A stretch of DNA of 64,000 nucleotides, taken from an uncultured Bacteroidales bacterium (lineage in GTDB: Bacteria > Bacteroidota > Bacteroidia > Bacteroidales > UBA932). This document shows, in pieces, positions 55,182-63,014 of the stretch. Every line of letters begins with the position of its first letter. Position 1 is the first letter of the stretch. Under the pieces are notes generated by a model that made no database searches, was not told the DNA's origin, and saw only the letters and a program-made list of their open reading frames with translations. The stretch lies in the NCBI GenBank assembly GCA_944322715.1, contig CALUPT010000011.1, forward strand, positions 54,161 to 118,160, read 5' to 3'. The position numbers were made by a program, and so were the translations under genes.

Positions 55182-57215
55182 ATGCACAAGGTAAGATTCC
55201 CGAGAGACATCAAGGTCTATATCCCTCTGATTCTCCTTTTCGTGTTCCTGCTTCTGCTGATGCCGCGTACCGGCAATTTCAACTATGACTACAGGAGAGG
55301 CTCGCCGTGGATGTACGAGACCCTCATAGCGCAGTTCGATTTCCCGATACTCAAGACGGAAGCCCAGATGCAGGAGGAAAGGGAATCGGCAGGCTCGGGC
55401 GTCATACCGTATTACAAATATTCCGAGGAGGTCGCGGCCGAGAGCATAAGATCGGTGGAGAAGGCGGATCTCGGCAAGTTCGATACCCTCAAGACCCGGA
55501 TACAGGAGATACTTTCATCGATATATTCCCGCGGGGTCATCTCCGATATAGAGGACGGTTCCGGGAATACATGGTCCGTAATCTATATCCAGAGGGACAA
55601 GAGGGCATCCAGATATCCCGTGTCGGAAATCTACAAGGTGTCGGAGGCCCGTGCAGAACTGGTGTCCGGACTGAAACGCACGGGCCTGAAATGCGATGCT
55701 GATTCCCTGTGCCGGTACAGCGGTATCTACAGTATCGTGGTCCCCAACCTGCTGTTCGACCAGCAGACTACGGATCTGGTGCATGATGAGGCCGTGGACT
55801 ACATATCACCTACATCCGGAGTGGTGAATGCCGGACAGCTGATAGTGTCCCACGGAGAGATAGTCACTGCGGAAATAGAACAGCTTCTGGACTCCTACAA
55901 GGCGGAATACGAGAACAGCATCGGATACGGCGGGCCGGAAGCCCTGCTGTGGACGGGAAATGCGGCGCTTGCCCTTATCCTTGTGGCAATCCTGTTTTTC
56001 ACGATATATTACACCAATCCCGGGGTGTTCTCCCAGTTCAACAGATACTGTTACCTTCTCGTGGTCTTCTTCCTCTCCGCACTGGTGACTTTCGGCGTGG
56101 AGAAGACCGGACACGAGAACATGTATCTTGTCCCGTTCCCGCTCATTGCCCTGTATCTTGTGGCGTTTTTCAAGACCAAGGTGGTCTATCCGGTCTATGT
56201 GGTCTCGCTTCTGCCGCTGCTGATATTTGCGCACAGCGGGGTGGAGATGTTCGTCATGTTCCTGTTTGCGGGAGTGACCGCCATCTTCTCCTACGGATAC
56301 TTCAACAAGGGCTGGCAGCAGTTCGTCACGGCGTTTTTCGTGTTCCTGTCGCTTATAGTGACATATCTCGCCTTCCATCTTATAGATGGGTTCAGGAATC
56401 CGGGAGGATACAGGACTGTCTTCTACATGGGACTCGGCTCTCTGTTTTCCGTGGCGGGATACCCTCTCGTATATCTTTTCGAGAGAATCTTCATGCTTGT
56501 ATCCAATGCCCGTCTGGTCGAGCTCAGCGACAGCAACAACAGGCTGCTGAGGGATCTTGCCCACAAGGCTCCGGGCACATTCCAGCATTGTCTGCAGGTG
56601 ATGAACATGGTCGATGCCGCGGCGAGGGCCATAGATGCCAATGTCCAGCTGGTGCGCTGCGGTGCCCTGTACCATGACATCGGCAAGACTGTCAATCCTC
56701 TGTGCTTCATAGAGAACGAGGCTCCCGGGACCAACTACCATGAGGGACTGACTCCGGCGGAGAGCGCCCGCGAGATCATAAAGCATGTCCAGGACGGCCT
56801 TGCGATAGCCGACAAGGCAGGACTTCCGGATGTGATCAAGGATTTCATTGTCACGCATCACGGCACGACATGCACGGCATATTTCTACAACAAGTATCTC
56901 GAGGCCGGCGGCGATCCTTCCAAGGCCGATGACTTCTATTACAAAGGCAGGAAGCCATCCACCAAGGAACAGAGCATCCTCATGCTGTGCGATACCATAG
57001 AGGCTGCATCCAGGTCGCTCAAGGATTTCTCGCAGCAGAGCGTGTCGGATTTCGTGGACAGGATATTCAATGCAAAGGTCCGGGATGGCCAGTTCGAAGA
57101 GGCCGACATTTCCCTGAAGGAACTGCATATCCTCAGGAATGTGCTGAAGGATTATCTCCAGCAGGTGCATCATGCGAGGGTGGTCTATCCGAAGCGGACA
57201 TTGAAGCGCCGCTGA
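55182..57215 (+). CDS. PgpH-like 7TM-HD phosphohydrolase (7TMR-HDED and HDIG domains)
   Basis: A 677-residue membrane protein. One N-terminal helix (about 14-30) is followed by an extracytoplasmic 7TMR-HDED domain (to about 250), seven membrane segments (about 258-445) and a cytoplasmic HD domain with the metal-binding His of TFQHCLQV and the YHDIGK motif. PgpH of Listeria hydrolyses c-di-AMP, and many Bacteroidetes have this protein with DisA-type cyclases. No cyclase is in the window. It follows the reductase by 44 bases and ends before a hairpin. Confidence 0.88.
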   Translation: MHKVRFPRDIKVYIPLILLFVFLLLLMPRTGNFNYDYRRGSPWMYETLIAQFDFPILKTEAQMQEERESAGSGVIPYYKYSEEVAAESIRSVEKADLGKFDTLKTRIQEILSSIYSRGVISDIEDGSGNTWSVIYIQRDKRASRYPVSEIYKVSEARAELVSGLKRTGLKCDADSLCRYSGIYSIVVPNLLFDQQTTDLVHDEAVDYISPTSGVVNAGQLIVSHGEIVTAEIEQLLDSYKAEYENSIGYGGPEALLWTGNAALALILVAILFFTIYYTNPGVFSQFNRYCYLLVVFFLSALVTFGVEKTGHENMYLVPFPLIALYLVAFFKTKVVYPVYVVSLLPLLIFAHSGVEMFVMFLFAGVTAIFSYGYFNKGWQQFVTAFFVFLSLIVTYLAFHLIDGFRNPGGYRTVFYMGLGSLFSVAGYPLVYLFERIFMLVSNARLVELSDSNNRLLRDLAHKAPGTFQHCLQVMNMVDAAARAIDANVQLVRCGALYHDIGKTVNPLCFIENEAPGTNYHEGLTPAESAREIIKHVQDGLAIADKAGLPDVIKDFIVTHHGTTCTAYFYNKYLEAGGDPSKADDFYYKGRKPSTKEQSILMLCDTIEAASRSLKDFSQQSVSDFVDRIFNAKVRDGQFEEADISLKELHILRNVLKDYLQQVHHARVVYPKRTLKRR

Positions 57216-57252
57216 TGCGCATTCGGGAAAACCTTTGCTCCAAGGCCTTTGC

Positions 57253-57286
57253 GCGCCGGCTTGCCATTTAGCCTGCGCCGGCTTTT
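57253..57286 (+). terminator. Probable terminator after the PgpH-like gene
   Basis: GCGCCGGC occurs at 57253-57260 and again at 57275-57282; because GCCGGC is self-complementary the copies can pair with a 14-16 nt loop, followed by TTTTCC. Confidence 0.6.
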
Positions 57287-57295
57287 CCTCGGGAT

Positions 57296-57326
57296 TTTGG
57301 ATTTTTCCGCAATATGATTAAATTTG
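57296..57326 (+). promoter_or_regulatory. Promoter of trigger factor
   Basis: TTTG at 57296-57299, 19 nt, TAAATTTG at 57319-57326: an ideal Bacteroidetes promoter. Confidence 0.85.
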
Positions 57327-57337
57327 CAGGCTTTTCG

Positions 57338-57357
57338 CATTCCCGGCATCGGGAATG
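57338..57357 (+). other. Hairpin at the 5' end of the tig mRNA
   Basis: CATTCCCG (57338-57345) and CGGGAATG (57350-57357) form a perfect 8-bp stem with a GCAT loop. It would be within the first few bases of the transcript predicted from the promoter at 57296-57326 and about 33 bases before the ATG. Confidence 0.6.
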
Positions 57358-57390
57358 ACGGTTTTTGTTGAAAATTAAAATTTAAAGGAT

Positions 57391-58707
57391 ATGGATATAA
57401 AAGAGAACAGGACTGATGATCTCAACATTGAGCTTACCCTGACCATTGCAAAGGATGATTACGCAGACAGGAAGAAGAAGCGTCTTAACGATTACAGAAG
57501 GAAGGCCGATATAAAGGGCTTCCGCCGGGGAATGGTCCCTATGTCCCTTGTGGAGAGGATTTACGGCCAGTCTGCCCTGGTGGATTCCGTCAATGATGCG
57601 ATTTCGGAGTCTCTCAACGGTTATATCAATGAGCACAAACTTCATGTGATGGGGGAGCCTCTTCCGTCTGAGGACCAGCCTCAGGTGGAATGGAAGGATG
57701 GAAATGATTTCACTTTCACGTTCGACATAGCCCTCACTCCGGAGGTGAAGCTCGAACTCTCCAAGGAAGATGAGATACTTTATTATAACATAACCGTCAA
57801 GGATGAGGCGAAAAAAGAGATGAAGGACAATCTCCTCAGGCAGTACGGTTCCCTTGAGGATGGGGATGCCGCAGGGGAGGATGACTTCCTTATCGCGGAT
57901 TTCGAGCAGGGGGACATGAAGATAGAAGGGACATACGTCGCTCTCCGCAATGTGGATGAGTCGGTGAGGTCATCGTTTGTCGGTCTGAAGCCTGGAGACA
58001 GCATCGATGTGGATGTCAATAGGGCGTTCACCAACGAGACGGACAGGGCATCTCTTCTGAAAGTGAAGAAAGAGGAACTTGCCGGTATCCAGCCGGTATT
58101 CAGGATGACCGTGAAGACCGTAAAGACATTCAAGCCTGCGGAACTCAACCAGGATACGTTCGACCGCATCTTCGGTGAAGGCGCCGTGAAGAGCGAGGAG
58201 GAGTTCGACAAGAAGATAGCGGACAGGCTTGCGGCCGAATACGCGCAGGAGTCGGAGTTCCGTTTCTCCAAGGATGCAAAGGACTATCTGATAAATAAGG
58301 CCGGTATATCACTTCCGGAGAAGTTCCTCAAGAGATGGATCACCGTCACCAACGAGGGCAAGTTCACGCAGGAGGAGATAGACAGGGAATTCCCTTCTTT
58401 CCTCAACGATTTCCGCTGGCAGATGATAAGGGGATTCCTTGCGGAAAAATATGCCGTGAAGGTTGAGGATGCAGACATGTTTTCTGCCGCAAAGTCGTTT
58501 GCCGCATATCAGTTCGCGATGTACGGTCTCGCGAATGTGCCTGATGAGCAGCTCGAGACATACGCCAAGTCTGTCCTCGCAAATGACAAGGAGAGGGGAC
58601 GCATATACGACCAGGTGGAGGAGCAGAAAGTGCTCAACGCCGTCAGGGCGGATGTGACCCTCAAGAACAAGAAGATTTCCGTGGAGAAGTTCCGCGAGTT
58701 GAAATAG
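57391..58707 (+). CDS. tig: Trigger factor
   Basis: A 438-residue ribosome-bound chaperone, divergent as is usual in Bacteroidetes. The ribosome-binding GFRRGMVP motif lies at about residues 43-50. The middle PPIase-like region (about 150-245) is weakly conserved, and the helical C-terminal domain is present. It lies directly upstream of clpP and clpX, the classic tig-clpP-clpX order, which supports the assignment. It has its own strong promoter with a 5' hairpin. Confidence 0.92.
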   Translation: MDIKENRTDDLNIELTLTIAKDDYADRKKKRLNDYRRKADIKGFRRGMVPMSLVERIYGQSALVDSVNDAISESLNGYINEHKLHVMGEPLPSEDQPQVEWKDGNDFTFTFDIALTPEVKLELSKEDEILYYNITVKDEAKKEMKDNLLRQYGSLEDGDAAGEDDFLIADFEQGDMKIEGTYVALRNVDESVRSSFVGLKPGDSIDVDVNRAFTNETDRASLLKVKKEELAGIQPVFRMTVKTVKTFKPAELNQDTFDRIFGEGAVKSEEEFDKKIADRLAAEYAQESEFRFSKDAKDYLINKAGISLPEKFLKRWITVTNEGKFTQEEIDREFPSFLNDFRWQMIRGFLAEKYAVKVEDADMFSAAKSFAAYQFAMYGLANVPDEQLETYAKSVLANDKERGRIYDQVEEQKVLNAVRADVTLKNKKISVEKFRELK

Positions 58708-58744
58708 TATCGTCCTGAGGGATTGACTTTATTGAATTGTTTCT

Positions 58745-59422
58745 ATGTTTGACAAGGAGTTTGAAAGATTCGCCGGATCGGAGTTCAGGGTGAGCCCGAT
58801 GACATTGCACAGGTACGGCTCGTTTCAGGATGCATACATCAATCCGACCATAATAGAGGAGAGAAGGCTGAATGTAGCATCCATGGATGTTTTCAGCCGT
58901 CTTATGATGGACAGGATCGTTTTCCTGGGAGTGCCTGTCGATGATGATGTGGCGAATATCATACAGGCGCAGCTGCTTTTCCTGGCTTCTCAGGATGACT
59001 CTCTGGATATTTCCCTGTATCTCAATACTCCTGGAGGGTCTGTCTCCGCAGGGCTCGGGATCTATGACACGATGCAGCTCATAGGGCCGGATGTGGCGAC
59101 CATCTGTACCGGCATGGCCGCCTCCATGGGAGCCGTGCTGCTGTGTGCAGGGGCTGCGGGCAAGCGGTCCGCCCTGAAGCATTCCCGCATAATGATACAC
59201 CAGCCTCTCGGAGGGGCTCAGGGGCAGGCATCCGACATCGAGATTGCAGCCAAGGAGATACTCAAGGTCAAGGCAGAACTGTATTCCATAATTTCGCAGC
59301 ATACAGGCAGGACGGTCGACCGGATCGCGGCTGATGCGGACCGTGATCACTGGATGTCTTCGGAGGAGGCCAGGGAATATGGAATCGTGGATGAGGTCCT
59401 CATAAAAAGGAAGAAAGAATAA
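58745..59422 (+). CDS. clpP: ATP-dependent Clp protease proteolytic subunit
   Basis: A 225-residue serine protease subunit. The catalytic Ser is in [12 protein letters not shown], the His in [10 protein letters not shown] and the Asp in the [14 protein letters not shown] region. The N-terminal propeptide-like part is about 30 residues longer than in Escherichia coli, as is usual in Bacteroidetes. The stop codon shares its last base with the clpX start (taATG), so translation is coupled. Confidence 0.97.
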   Translation: MFDKEFERFAGSEFRVSPMTLHRYGSFQDAYINPTIIEERRLNVASMDVFSRLMMDRIVFLGVPVDDDVANIIQAQLLFLASQDDSLDISLYLNTPGGSVSAGLGIYDTMQLIGPDVATICTGMAASMGAVLLCAGAAGKRSALKHSRIMIHQPLGGAQGQASDIEIAAKEILKVKAELYSIISQHTGRTVDRIAADADRDHWMSSEEAREYGIVDEVLIKRKKE

Positions 59423-60657
59423 TGGCTGGCAGAAAAGACAATCACGAAGAGGAATACTGCATGTTCTGCGGCAGGGGTGAGAATGAAGTCCCTCTCCTGC
59501 GCGGAATGGATTCATGTATCTGCATTGACTGTGTCCAGAGGTGCAACGAGTATATCCGCGAGGCCGGACTTGCTGATGCCCCCAAGCACGGGAAGATAGA
59601 GAAACTTCTGAAACCTAAGGAGATACATGACTATCTCGACCAGTATGTCATAGGTCAGGAAAGGGCGAAGAAACTTCTTTCCGTGGCTGTCTACAACCAT
59701 TACAAGAGGATAAACTACAATGTGGATGCCAAGGACAGCGATATAGACATCGAGAAGTCCAACATCCTGATGGTGGGCCCTACCGGTACGGGAAAGACCT
59801 TGATGGCAAAGACCATAGCAAGACTGTTGGATGTGCCGTTCACAATAGTGGATGCCACTGTCCTCACTGAGGCCGGCTATGTGGGGGAGGATGTGGAGAG
59901 CATCCTTTCCAGACTCTTGCAGGAGGCGGACTATGATGTGGATCTTGCGGAAAGGGGTATAGTATTCATCGATGAGATAGACAAGATAGCCCGCAAGAGC
60001 GACAACCCCTCCATCACGAGGGATGTCTCCGGAGAGGGAGTGCAGCAGGCCCTGCTCAAGCTCCTGGAGGGAAGTGTCGTGAATGTGCCGCCGAAAGGCG
60101 GACGCAAGCATCCGGAGCAGGAATTCATCAAGGTAAATACCCAGAATATCCTCTTCATCTGCGGCGGGGCTTTCGAGGGGATAGAGAGAAGGATAGCAAT
60201 GAGGCTCAATACCCAGGTGATAGGCTATGACACCTCCAGCAGGAAAAAGGTGGACAAGGAGAACCTTCTTCAATATGTTTCCGCCCAGGATCTCAGGGCG
60301 TACGGCCTGATACCTGAGATTATCGGACGTCTGCCTGTCATCACCTACCTTGACCAGCTGGACAGGGATGCCCTGCTGAGGATTCTGACAGAGCCGAAAA
60401 ACGCGATAATAAGACAGTACCGCAAACTCTTCGAGATAGATGGCATAAAGTTGAATATAGGCAAGGGAGTGCTGGAGCTCATTGTCGATACGGCCATCAG
60501 GAACAGGCTCGGAGCCAGGGGACTCAGGTCCATCTGCGAAAAACTGATGACCGATGCCATGTATGACGCTCCATCTTCCGACTCGAAGACATTCAACCTG
60601 ACGCTCCAGTACGCCAAATCGAAACTTGCAGAGACCGAAAGCCGGGAAAATCGCTGA
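59422..60657 (+). CDS. clpX: ATP-dependent Clp protease ATP-binding subunit ClpX
   Basis: A 411-residue AAA+ unfoldase. The N-terminal zinc-binding domain has CMFC and CIDC pairs (about residues 13-36). The AAA+ core has Walker [11 protein letters not shown], Walker [11 protein letters not shown], the pore GYVGEDVE and the RGLRS-type sensor 2 (ARGLRSI). The final bases of the gene are part of a 264-bp segment that is duplicated near 62.1 kb. Confidence 0.97.
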   Translation: MAGRKDNHEEEYCMFCGRGENEVPLLRGMDSCICIDCVQRCNEYIREAGLADAPKHGKIEKLLKPKEIHDYLDQYVIGQERAKKLLSVAVYNHYKRINYNVDAKDSDIDIEKSNILMVGPTGTGKTLMAKTIARLLDVPFTIVDATVLTEAGYVGEDVESILSRLLQEADYDVDLAERGIVFIDEIDKIARKSDNPSITRDVSGEGVQQALLKLLEGSVVNVPPKGGRKHPEQEFIKVNTQNILFICGGAFEGIERRIAMRLNTQVIGYDTSSRKKVDKENLLQYVSAQDLRAYGLIPEIIGRLPVITYLDQLDRDALLRILTEPKNAIIRQYRKLFEIDGIKLNIGKGVLELIVDTAIRNRLGARGLRSICEKLMTDAMYDAPSSDSKTFNLTLQYAKSKLAETESRENR

Positions 60658-60699
60658 TTGCGGCAGACTGCCGTATTGCATTGGTGATCCCGTTTCATA

Positions 60700-60733
60700 A
60701 TGTCCGGTTTTCTTTAAGAATTCCGGATATTTT
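60700..60733 (+). terminator. Terminator of the tig-clpP-clpX cluster
   Basis: ATGTCCGG (60700-60707) pairs with CCGGATAT (60723-60730), 8 bp with one G-U pair and a 15-nt loop, followed by TTTC. An identical-stem copy occurs at 62130-62160 within repeat R1'. Confidence 0.7.
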
Positions 60734-60755
60734 CATTGCCGTTCCGAGCATTTCA

Positions 60756-60891
60756 TTGTCATTCCGTGCGCAGTCCGAAGGAAACAGTGAATTGTCATTC
60801 TGAGCGGAGCCCAAAGGAAACAATCAATTGTCATTCTGAGCGTAGCCCAGAGGAAACAATGAATTGTCATTCTGAGCGTAGCGAAGAATCT
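60756..60891 (+). repeat. 36-bp tandem repeat array ending in a REP-like unit
   Basis: Three 36-bp units (60756-60791, 60792-60827, 60828-60863), each starting TTGTCATTC and carrying GAGGAAAC-like or AAGGAAAC ends, are followed by a terminal unit containing GTCATTCTGAGCGTAG and AAGAATCT (60866-60891), a member of the dispersed REP-like family. There is no spacer diversity, so it is not CRISPR. The rest of 60658-61080 has no convincing gene. Confidence 0.85.
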
Positions 60892-61014
60892 GCAGACCCG
60901 GCATTGTCCTGAAAGTTCCCGTTGTTTTATTTATTTGAATTCTTTCTGTATCTTCGCATTTGAAAAATTATCAAAAATTCAAAGGTGGTATGGCTAATGA
61001 AATTTCTATAGATA

Positions 61015-61070
61015 GTACTACAAGATTGTGTGTCTAATCCAGTTGCTTGATGGGGCGTTGCTTGATGGGG
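61015..61070 (+). repeat. Short direct repeat R2, first copy
   Basis: CAAGATTGTGTGTCTAATCC and the following GATGGGG stretch (61021-61055) recur with two mismatches at 61971-62005. GTTGCTTGATGGGG is itself doubled (second at 61057-61070). A 15-codon reading frame starting at 60990 (ATGGCTAATG) ends at the TAA inside this copy; the second copy lacks that TAA. It may be the remnant of a gene. Confidence 0.65.
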
Positions 61071-61080
61071 GAAGGAACAT

Positions 61081-61111
61081 TTTGCATAATCGATTTTAGG
61101 TTATATCTTTG
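61081..61111 (+). promoter_or_regulatory. Promoter of the GNAT cassette
   Basis: TTTG at 61081-61084, 19 nt, TATCTTTG at 61104-61111: a perfect Bacteroidetes promoter placed immediately after repeat R2. The leader to the first ORF is about 70 nt. Confidence 0.85.
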
Positions 61112-61189
61112 CGAAGTCAGACCACCGAGCATGCTTTTTGCCAGACTGGGTGGGATAAAATCGATAGTTGTTTTACAGGAGGAATTTGT

Positions 61190-61348
61190 ATGGCAAAACC
61201 GATTGCACCGACACCGCCACTGCATGGACAGGCAGCAATAGACTTCTTTACAGAAATGGAGAAGCAGAAAAAAGCATCAAAAGAGGAGAGAGCAAAGGTC
61301 AAAGCAGGTGCTGACCGTATCAGGAAGATGCTTACATTTGAATTTTAG
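61190..61348 (+). CDS. Small putative antitoxin or partner of the GNAT protein
   Basis: A 52-residue protein starting MAKPIAPTPPLHGQAAIDFF, with a charged helical C-terminal half (EMEKQKKASKEERAKVKAG). A strong Shine-Dalgarno AGGAGG lies 7 bases upstream, unusual in this phylum. It ends 3 bases before the GNAT gene. It does not look like the ribbon-helix-helix (DUF1778) antitoxins usually paired with GNAT toxins. I recall similar short APTPxLxG proteins next to GNAT genes in Bacteroidales, but their function is not established to my knowledge. Confidence 0.65.
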   Translation: MAKPIAPTPPLHGQAAIDFFTEMEKQKKASKEERAKVKAGADRIRKMLTFEF

Positions 61349-61351
61349 GAT

Positions 61352-61882
61352 ATGACAGACAATATCAGGGTTGTCCGTCTGGCACAGGATTATGAGTTCA
61401 AGTCGTTTGATTGCGGAAATCAGGACTTGAACAGTTTTCTGTTGTCTGATTCCAAAGCATACGCAAAAAGATTGCTTTCGGTGACATATATCCTTGAAAC
61501 GGATGAGGATATTGTAGCATACTTCTCTGTGTCCAATGACAAGATCTCTGTTCCGGACAGTGACAAAGCGACATGGAGGAAGATAAAATCACTTTTCCCA
61601 CACAGCAAACACAGGAGTGATTATCCTGCAGTCAAGATCGGTCGTCTTGCAGTGAATGGGAAGTACCGGAACAATGGTATCGGATCAGATATACTGGACT
61701 TCGTAAAAGACCTGTTTATAACGGACAATCGTACCGGATGCTCGTTTGTTACGGTCGATGCACTAAGGGAAGCAATCCCGTTTTATCAGAAGAACGGATT
61801 CAAATATCTGGACAAGACGGCAATAGAAACGGAGTCGGATACCTGTCTGATGTATTATGACCTGACCCAACTCGTTGATTAG
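61352..61882 (+). CDS. GNAT family N-acetyltransferase, TacT/AtaT-like toxin candidate
   Basis: A 176-residue GNAT protein. FDCGNQDLNSFL at the N terminus is the pattern typical of toxin-type GNATs (TacT, AtaT, KacT), which acetylate aminoacyl-tRNA. The acetyl-CoA pyrophosphate loop is in KIGRLAVNGKYRNNGIG and the C-terminal FYQKNGF is conserved. Catalytic Tyr candidates lie near the C-terminal end (LMYYDL). It follows the 52-residue partner gene at 3 bases, the whole cassette is flanked by direct repeats, and it appears AT-richer than the housekeeping genes upstream. Toxin activity is inferred, not shown. Confidence 0.8.
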   Translation: MTDNIRVVRLAQDYEFKSFDCGNQDLNSFLLSDSKAYAKRLLSVTYILETDEDIVAYFSVSNDKISVPDSDKATWRKIKSLFPHSKHRSDYPAVKIGRLAVNGKYRNNGIGSDILDFVKDLFITDNRTGCSFVTVDALREAIPFYQKNGFKYLDKTAIETESDTCLMYYDLTQLVD

Positions 61883-61967
61883 TTTGAAAAGCATACAGGT
61901 AGATGCAGAGATACATCCTTAGCATCTTTGTATCCCAATATATAATCTGAAATTCCTTTCGGTATCA

Positions 61968-62009
61968 GTACAAGATTGTGTGTCCAATCCAGTTGTTTGA
62001 TGGGGAAGG
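61968..62009 (+). repeat. Short direct repeat R2, second copy
   Basis: Counterpart of the repeat near 61021-61055, with CAAGATTGTGTGTCCAATCC followed by AGTTGTTTGATGGGG. The surrounding 61883-62078 holds no convincing gene; a minus-strand frame through it encodes a fragment (IPKGISDYILGYKDAK) that I do not recognise. Confidence 0.65.
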
Positions 62010-62078
62010 TAAAATTATAACTGCCTAATTGCGGAATCACTGATTTCGTAATTGGCGTTGATTCTTTGTCCGGTCGCG

Positions 62079-62306
62079 AAATCGCTGGTTGCGGCAGACT
62101 GCCGTATTGCATTGGTGATCCCGTTTCATAATGTCCGGTTTTCTTTAAGGATTCCGGATATTTTCATTGCCGTTCCGAGCATTTCATTGTCATTCTGAGC
62201 GCAGCCCGAAGGAAACAGTGGATTGTCATTCTGAGCGTAGCCCGAAGGAAACAATGAATTGTCATTCTGAGCGTAGCGAAGAATCTGCAGACCCGGCATT
62301 GTCCTG
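62079..62306 (+). repeat. Long direct repeat R1, second copy
   Basis: Second copy of 60648-60911. It repeats the clpX-end sequence, the terminator hairpin (62130-62160), two 36-bp units (62187-62222, 62223-62258) and the terminal REP-like unit (62261-62286). No gene inside. Confidence 0.9.
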
Positions 62307-62406
62307 TCTGTGGCTTTTCCCCGTACAATTTGTACAACTGAAATTTAAAACCGAACTTTGGCATTCAATACTCCATGAGTGTTGTCCGTTTGTCGGAAAT
62401 GTTTTC

Positions 62407-62414
62407 TATCTTTG
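62407..62414 (+). promoter_or_regulatory. Promoter -7 box in the accessory region
   Basis: TATCTTTG is a perfect -7 box; TTG at 62382-62384 lies 22 nt upstream. It would transcribe the small ORFs at 62510 and 62718. The stretch 62307-62509 has no other recognisable content. Confidence 0.55.
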
Positions 62415-62509
62415 TGGCTGTCGGGTAACCGGCAGACATACTGATGAAAGTGTTTTCATACTGTCCTTTCAAGAAAATGTGGTAGTTTTCAATATCAGGA
62501 GGACAACGG

Positions 62510-62638
62510 ATGGCACTCATCATTCGTGTAGACTATGCGGTAAGGGGATATTGTATCCTCTGTTTCCTCATATCTATCCGAGTGTGGAGTATTGGACATC
62601 GTTTATTCCTGATACAGGTTCTACCACAACCTTCTTGA
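62510..62638 (+). CDS. Possible 42-residue small protein, unrecognised
   Basis: ATG at 62510 follows AGGAGG (62497-62502) at 7 bases and a -7 box at 62407. The product is 42 residues, hydrophobic in the middle (GYCILCFLISIRVWSIGH), perhaps one membrane segment. A longer frame in another register also crosses this region. Support is the promoter and strong ribosome site only, so it may be a decayed gene. Confidence 0.3.
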   Translation: MALIIRVDYAVRGYCILCFLISIRVWSIGHRLFLIQVLPQPS

Positions 62639-62717
62639 AGATAGACGAAATCGGCTCCACACTTTCTTTTTGTGCAATCTCCAGCATAGGAGCCAGGTTG
62701 GGCTACAATAATTTGTT

Positions 62718-63005
62718 ATGGATGATGCTTTAGTTTATGAGTATTTAGTCAGGGCTGCATTTCAATGTGGCAGGTTCGGGGTTCCGTTTGCTGATGCCTC
62801 TGTTTATAGAGGGGCGAACACTGATGAGAAACAGGAAAAATTGAAGATGTACATTCTCATTTCATTGAAAGTACTGCTTCAATACCGCAGAGGTGCTTAT
62901 TCTCAAGAGTATATCCATGCTTTTGATGACTGTTTCAAAGAATTGATGGCTGACAATATCAGTCCGGATGAAGCAATTGCAAGATTAAGAAATTATCCAC
63001 TTTAA
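62718..63005 (+). CDS. Hypothetical 95-residue helical protein
   Basis: ATG at 62718 opens a 95-residue frame: MDDALVYEYLVRAAFQCGRF at the start, then a helical charged region and SPDEAIARLRNYPL at the end. It has no signal peptide or membrane segment. I do not recognise the family. Codon use and length suggest a real gene of the accessory region, possibly co-transcribed with the small ORF upstream. It ends 9 bases before the BspA-like lipoprotein gene. Confidence 0.55.
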   Translation: MDDALVYEYLVRAAFQCGRFGVPFADASVYRGANTDEKQEKLKMYILISLKVLLQYRRGAYSQEYIHAFDDCFKELMADNISPDEAIARLRNYPL

Positions 63006-63014
63006 TTTTGTCCT

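Larger units (their letters stand above)
60648..60911 (+). repeat. Long direct repeat R1, first copy (clpX end, terminator, tandem units)
   Basis: This segment recurs at 62079-62306 with few mismatches; the second copy is 36 bp shorter because it lacks one tandem unit. It includes the last 10 bases of clpX, the hairpin below and the 36-bp array. It holds no gene. Confidence 0.9.

Noticed and set aside
60756..60911. CRISPR array
   Set aside because: Units are contiguous 36-bp tandem repeats with no unique spacers and no cas genes nearby.
60990..61037. 15-codon ORF before the GNAT cassette
   Set aside because: Too short and ending inside repeat R2; kept only as a possible gene remnant in the repeat entry.
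62167..62733. 188-codon open frame crossing the 36-bp repeats
   Set aside because: Its N-terminal half is only the translated repeat (the recurrent HSERS pattern seen wherever this DNA repeat is open in that frame). It lacks a promoter or ribosome site and is not a protein family.
63003..63010. TAATTTTG box before the BspA-like gene
   Set aside because: It overlaps the stop codon of the upstream ORF and would start transcription at the start codon; likely chance in AT-rich DNA.
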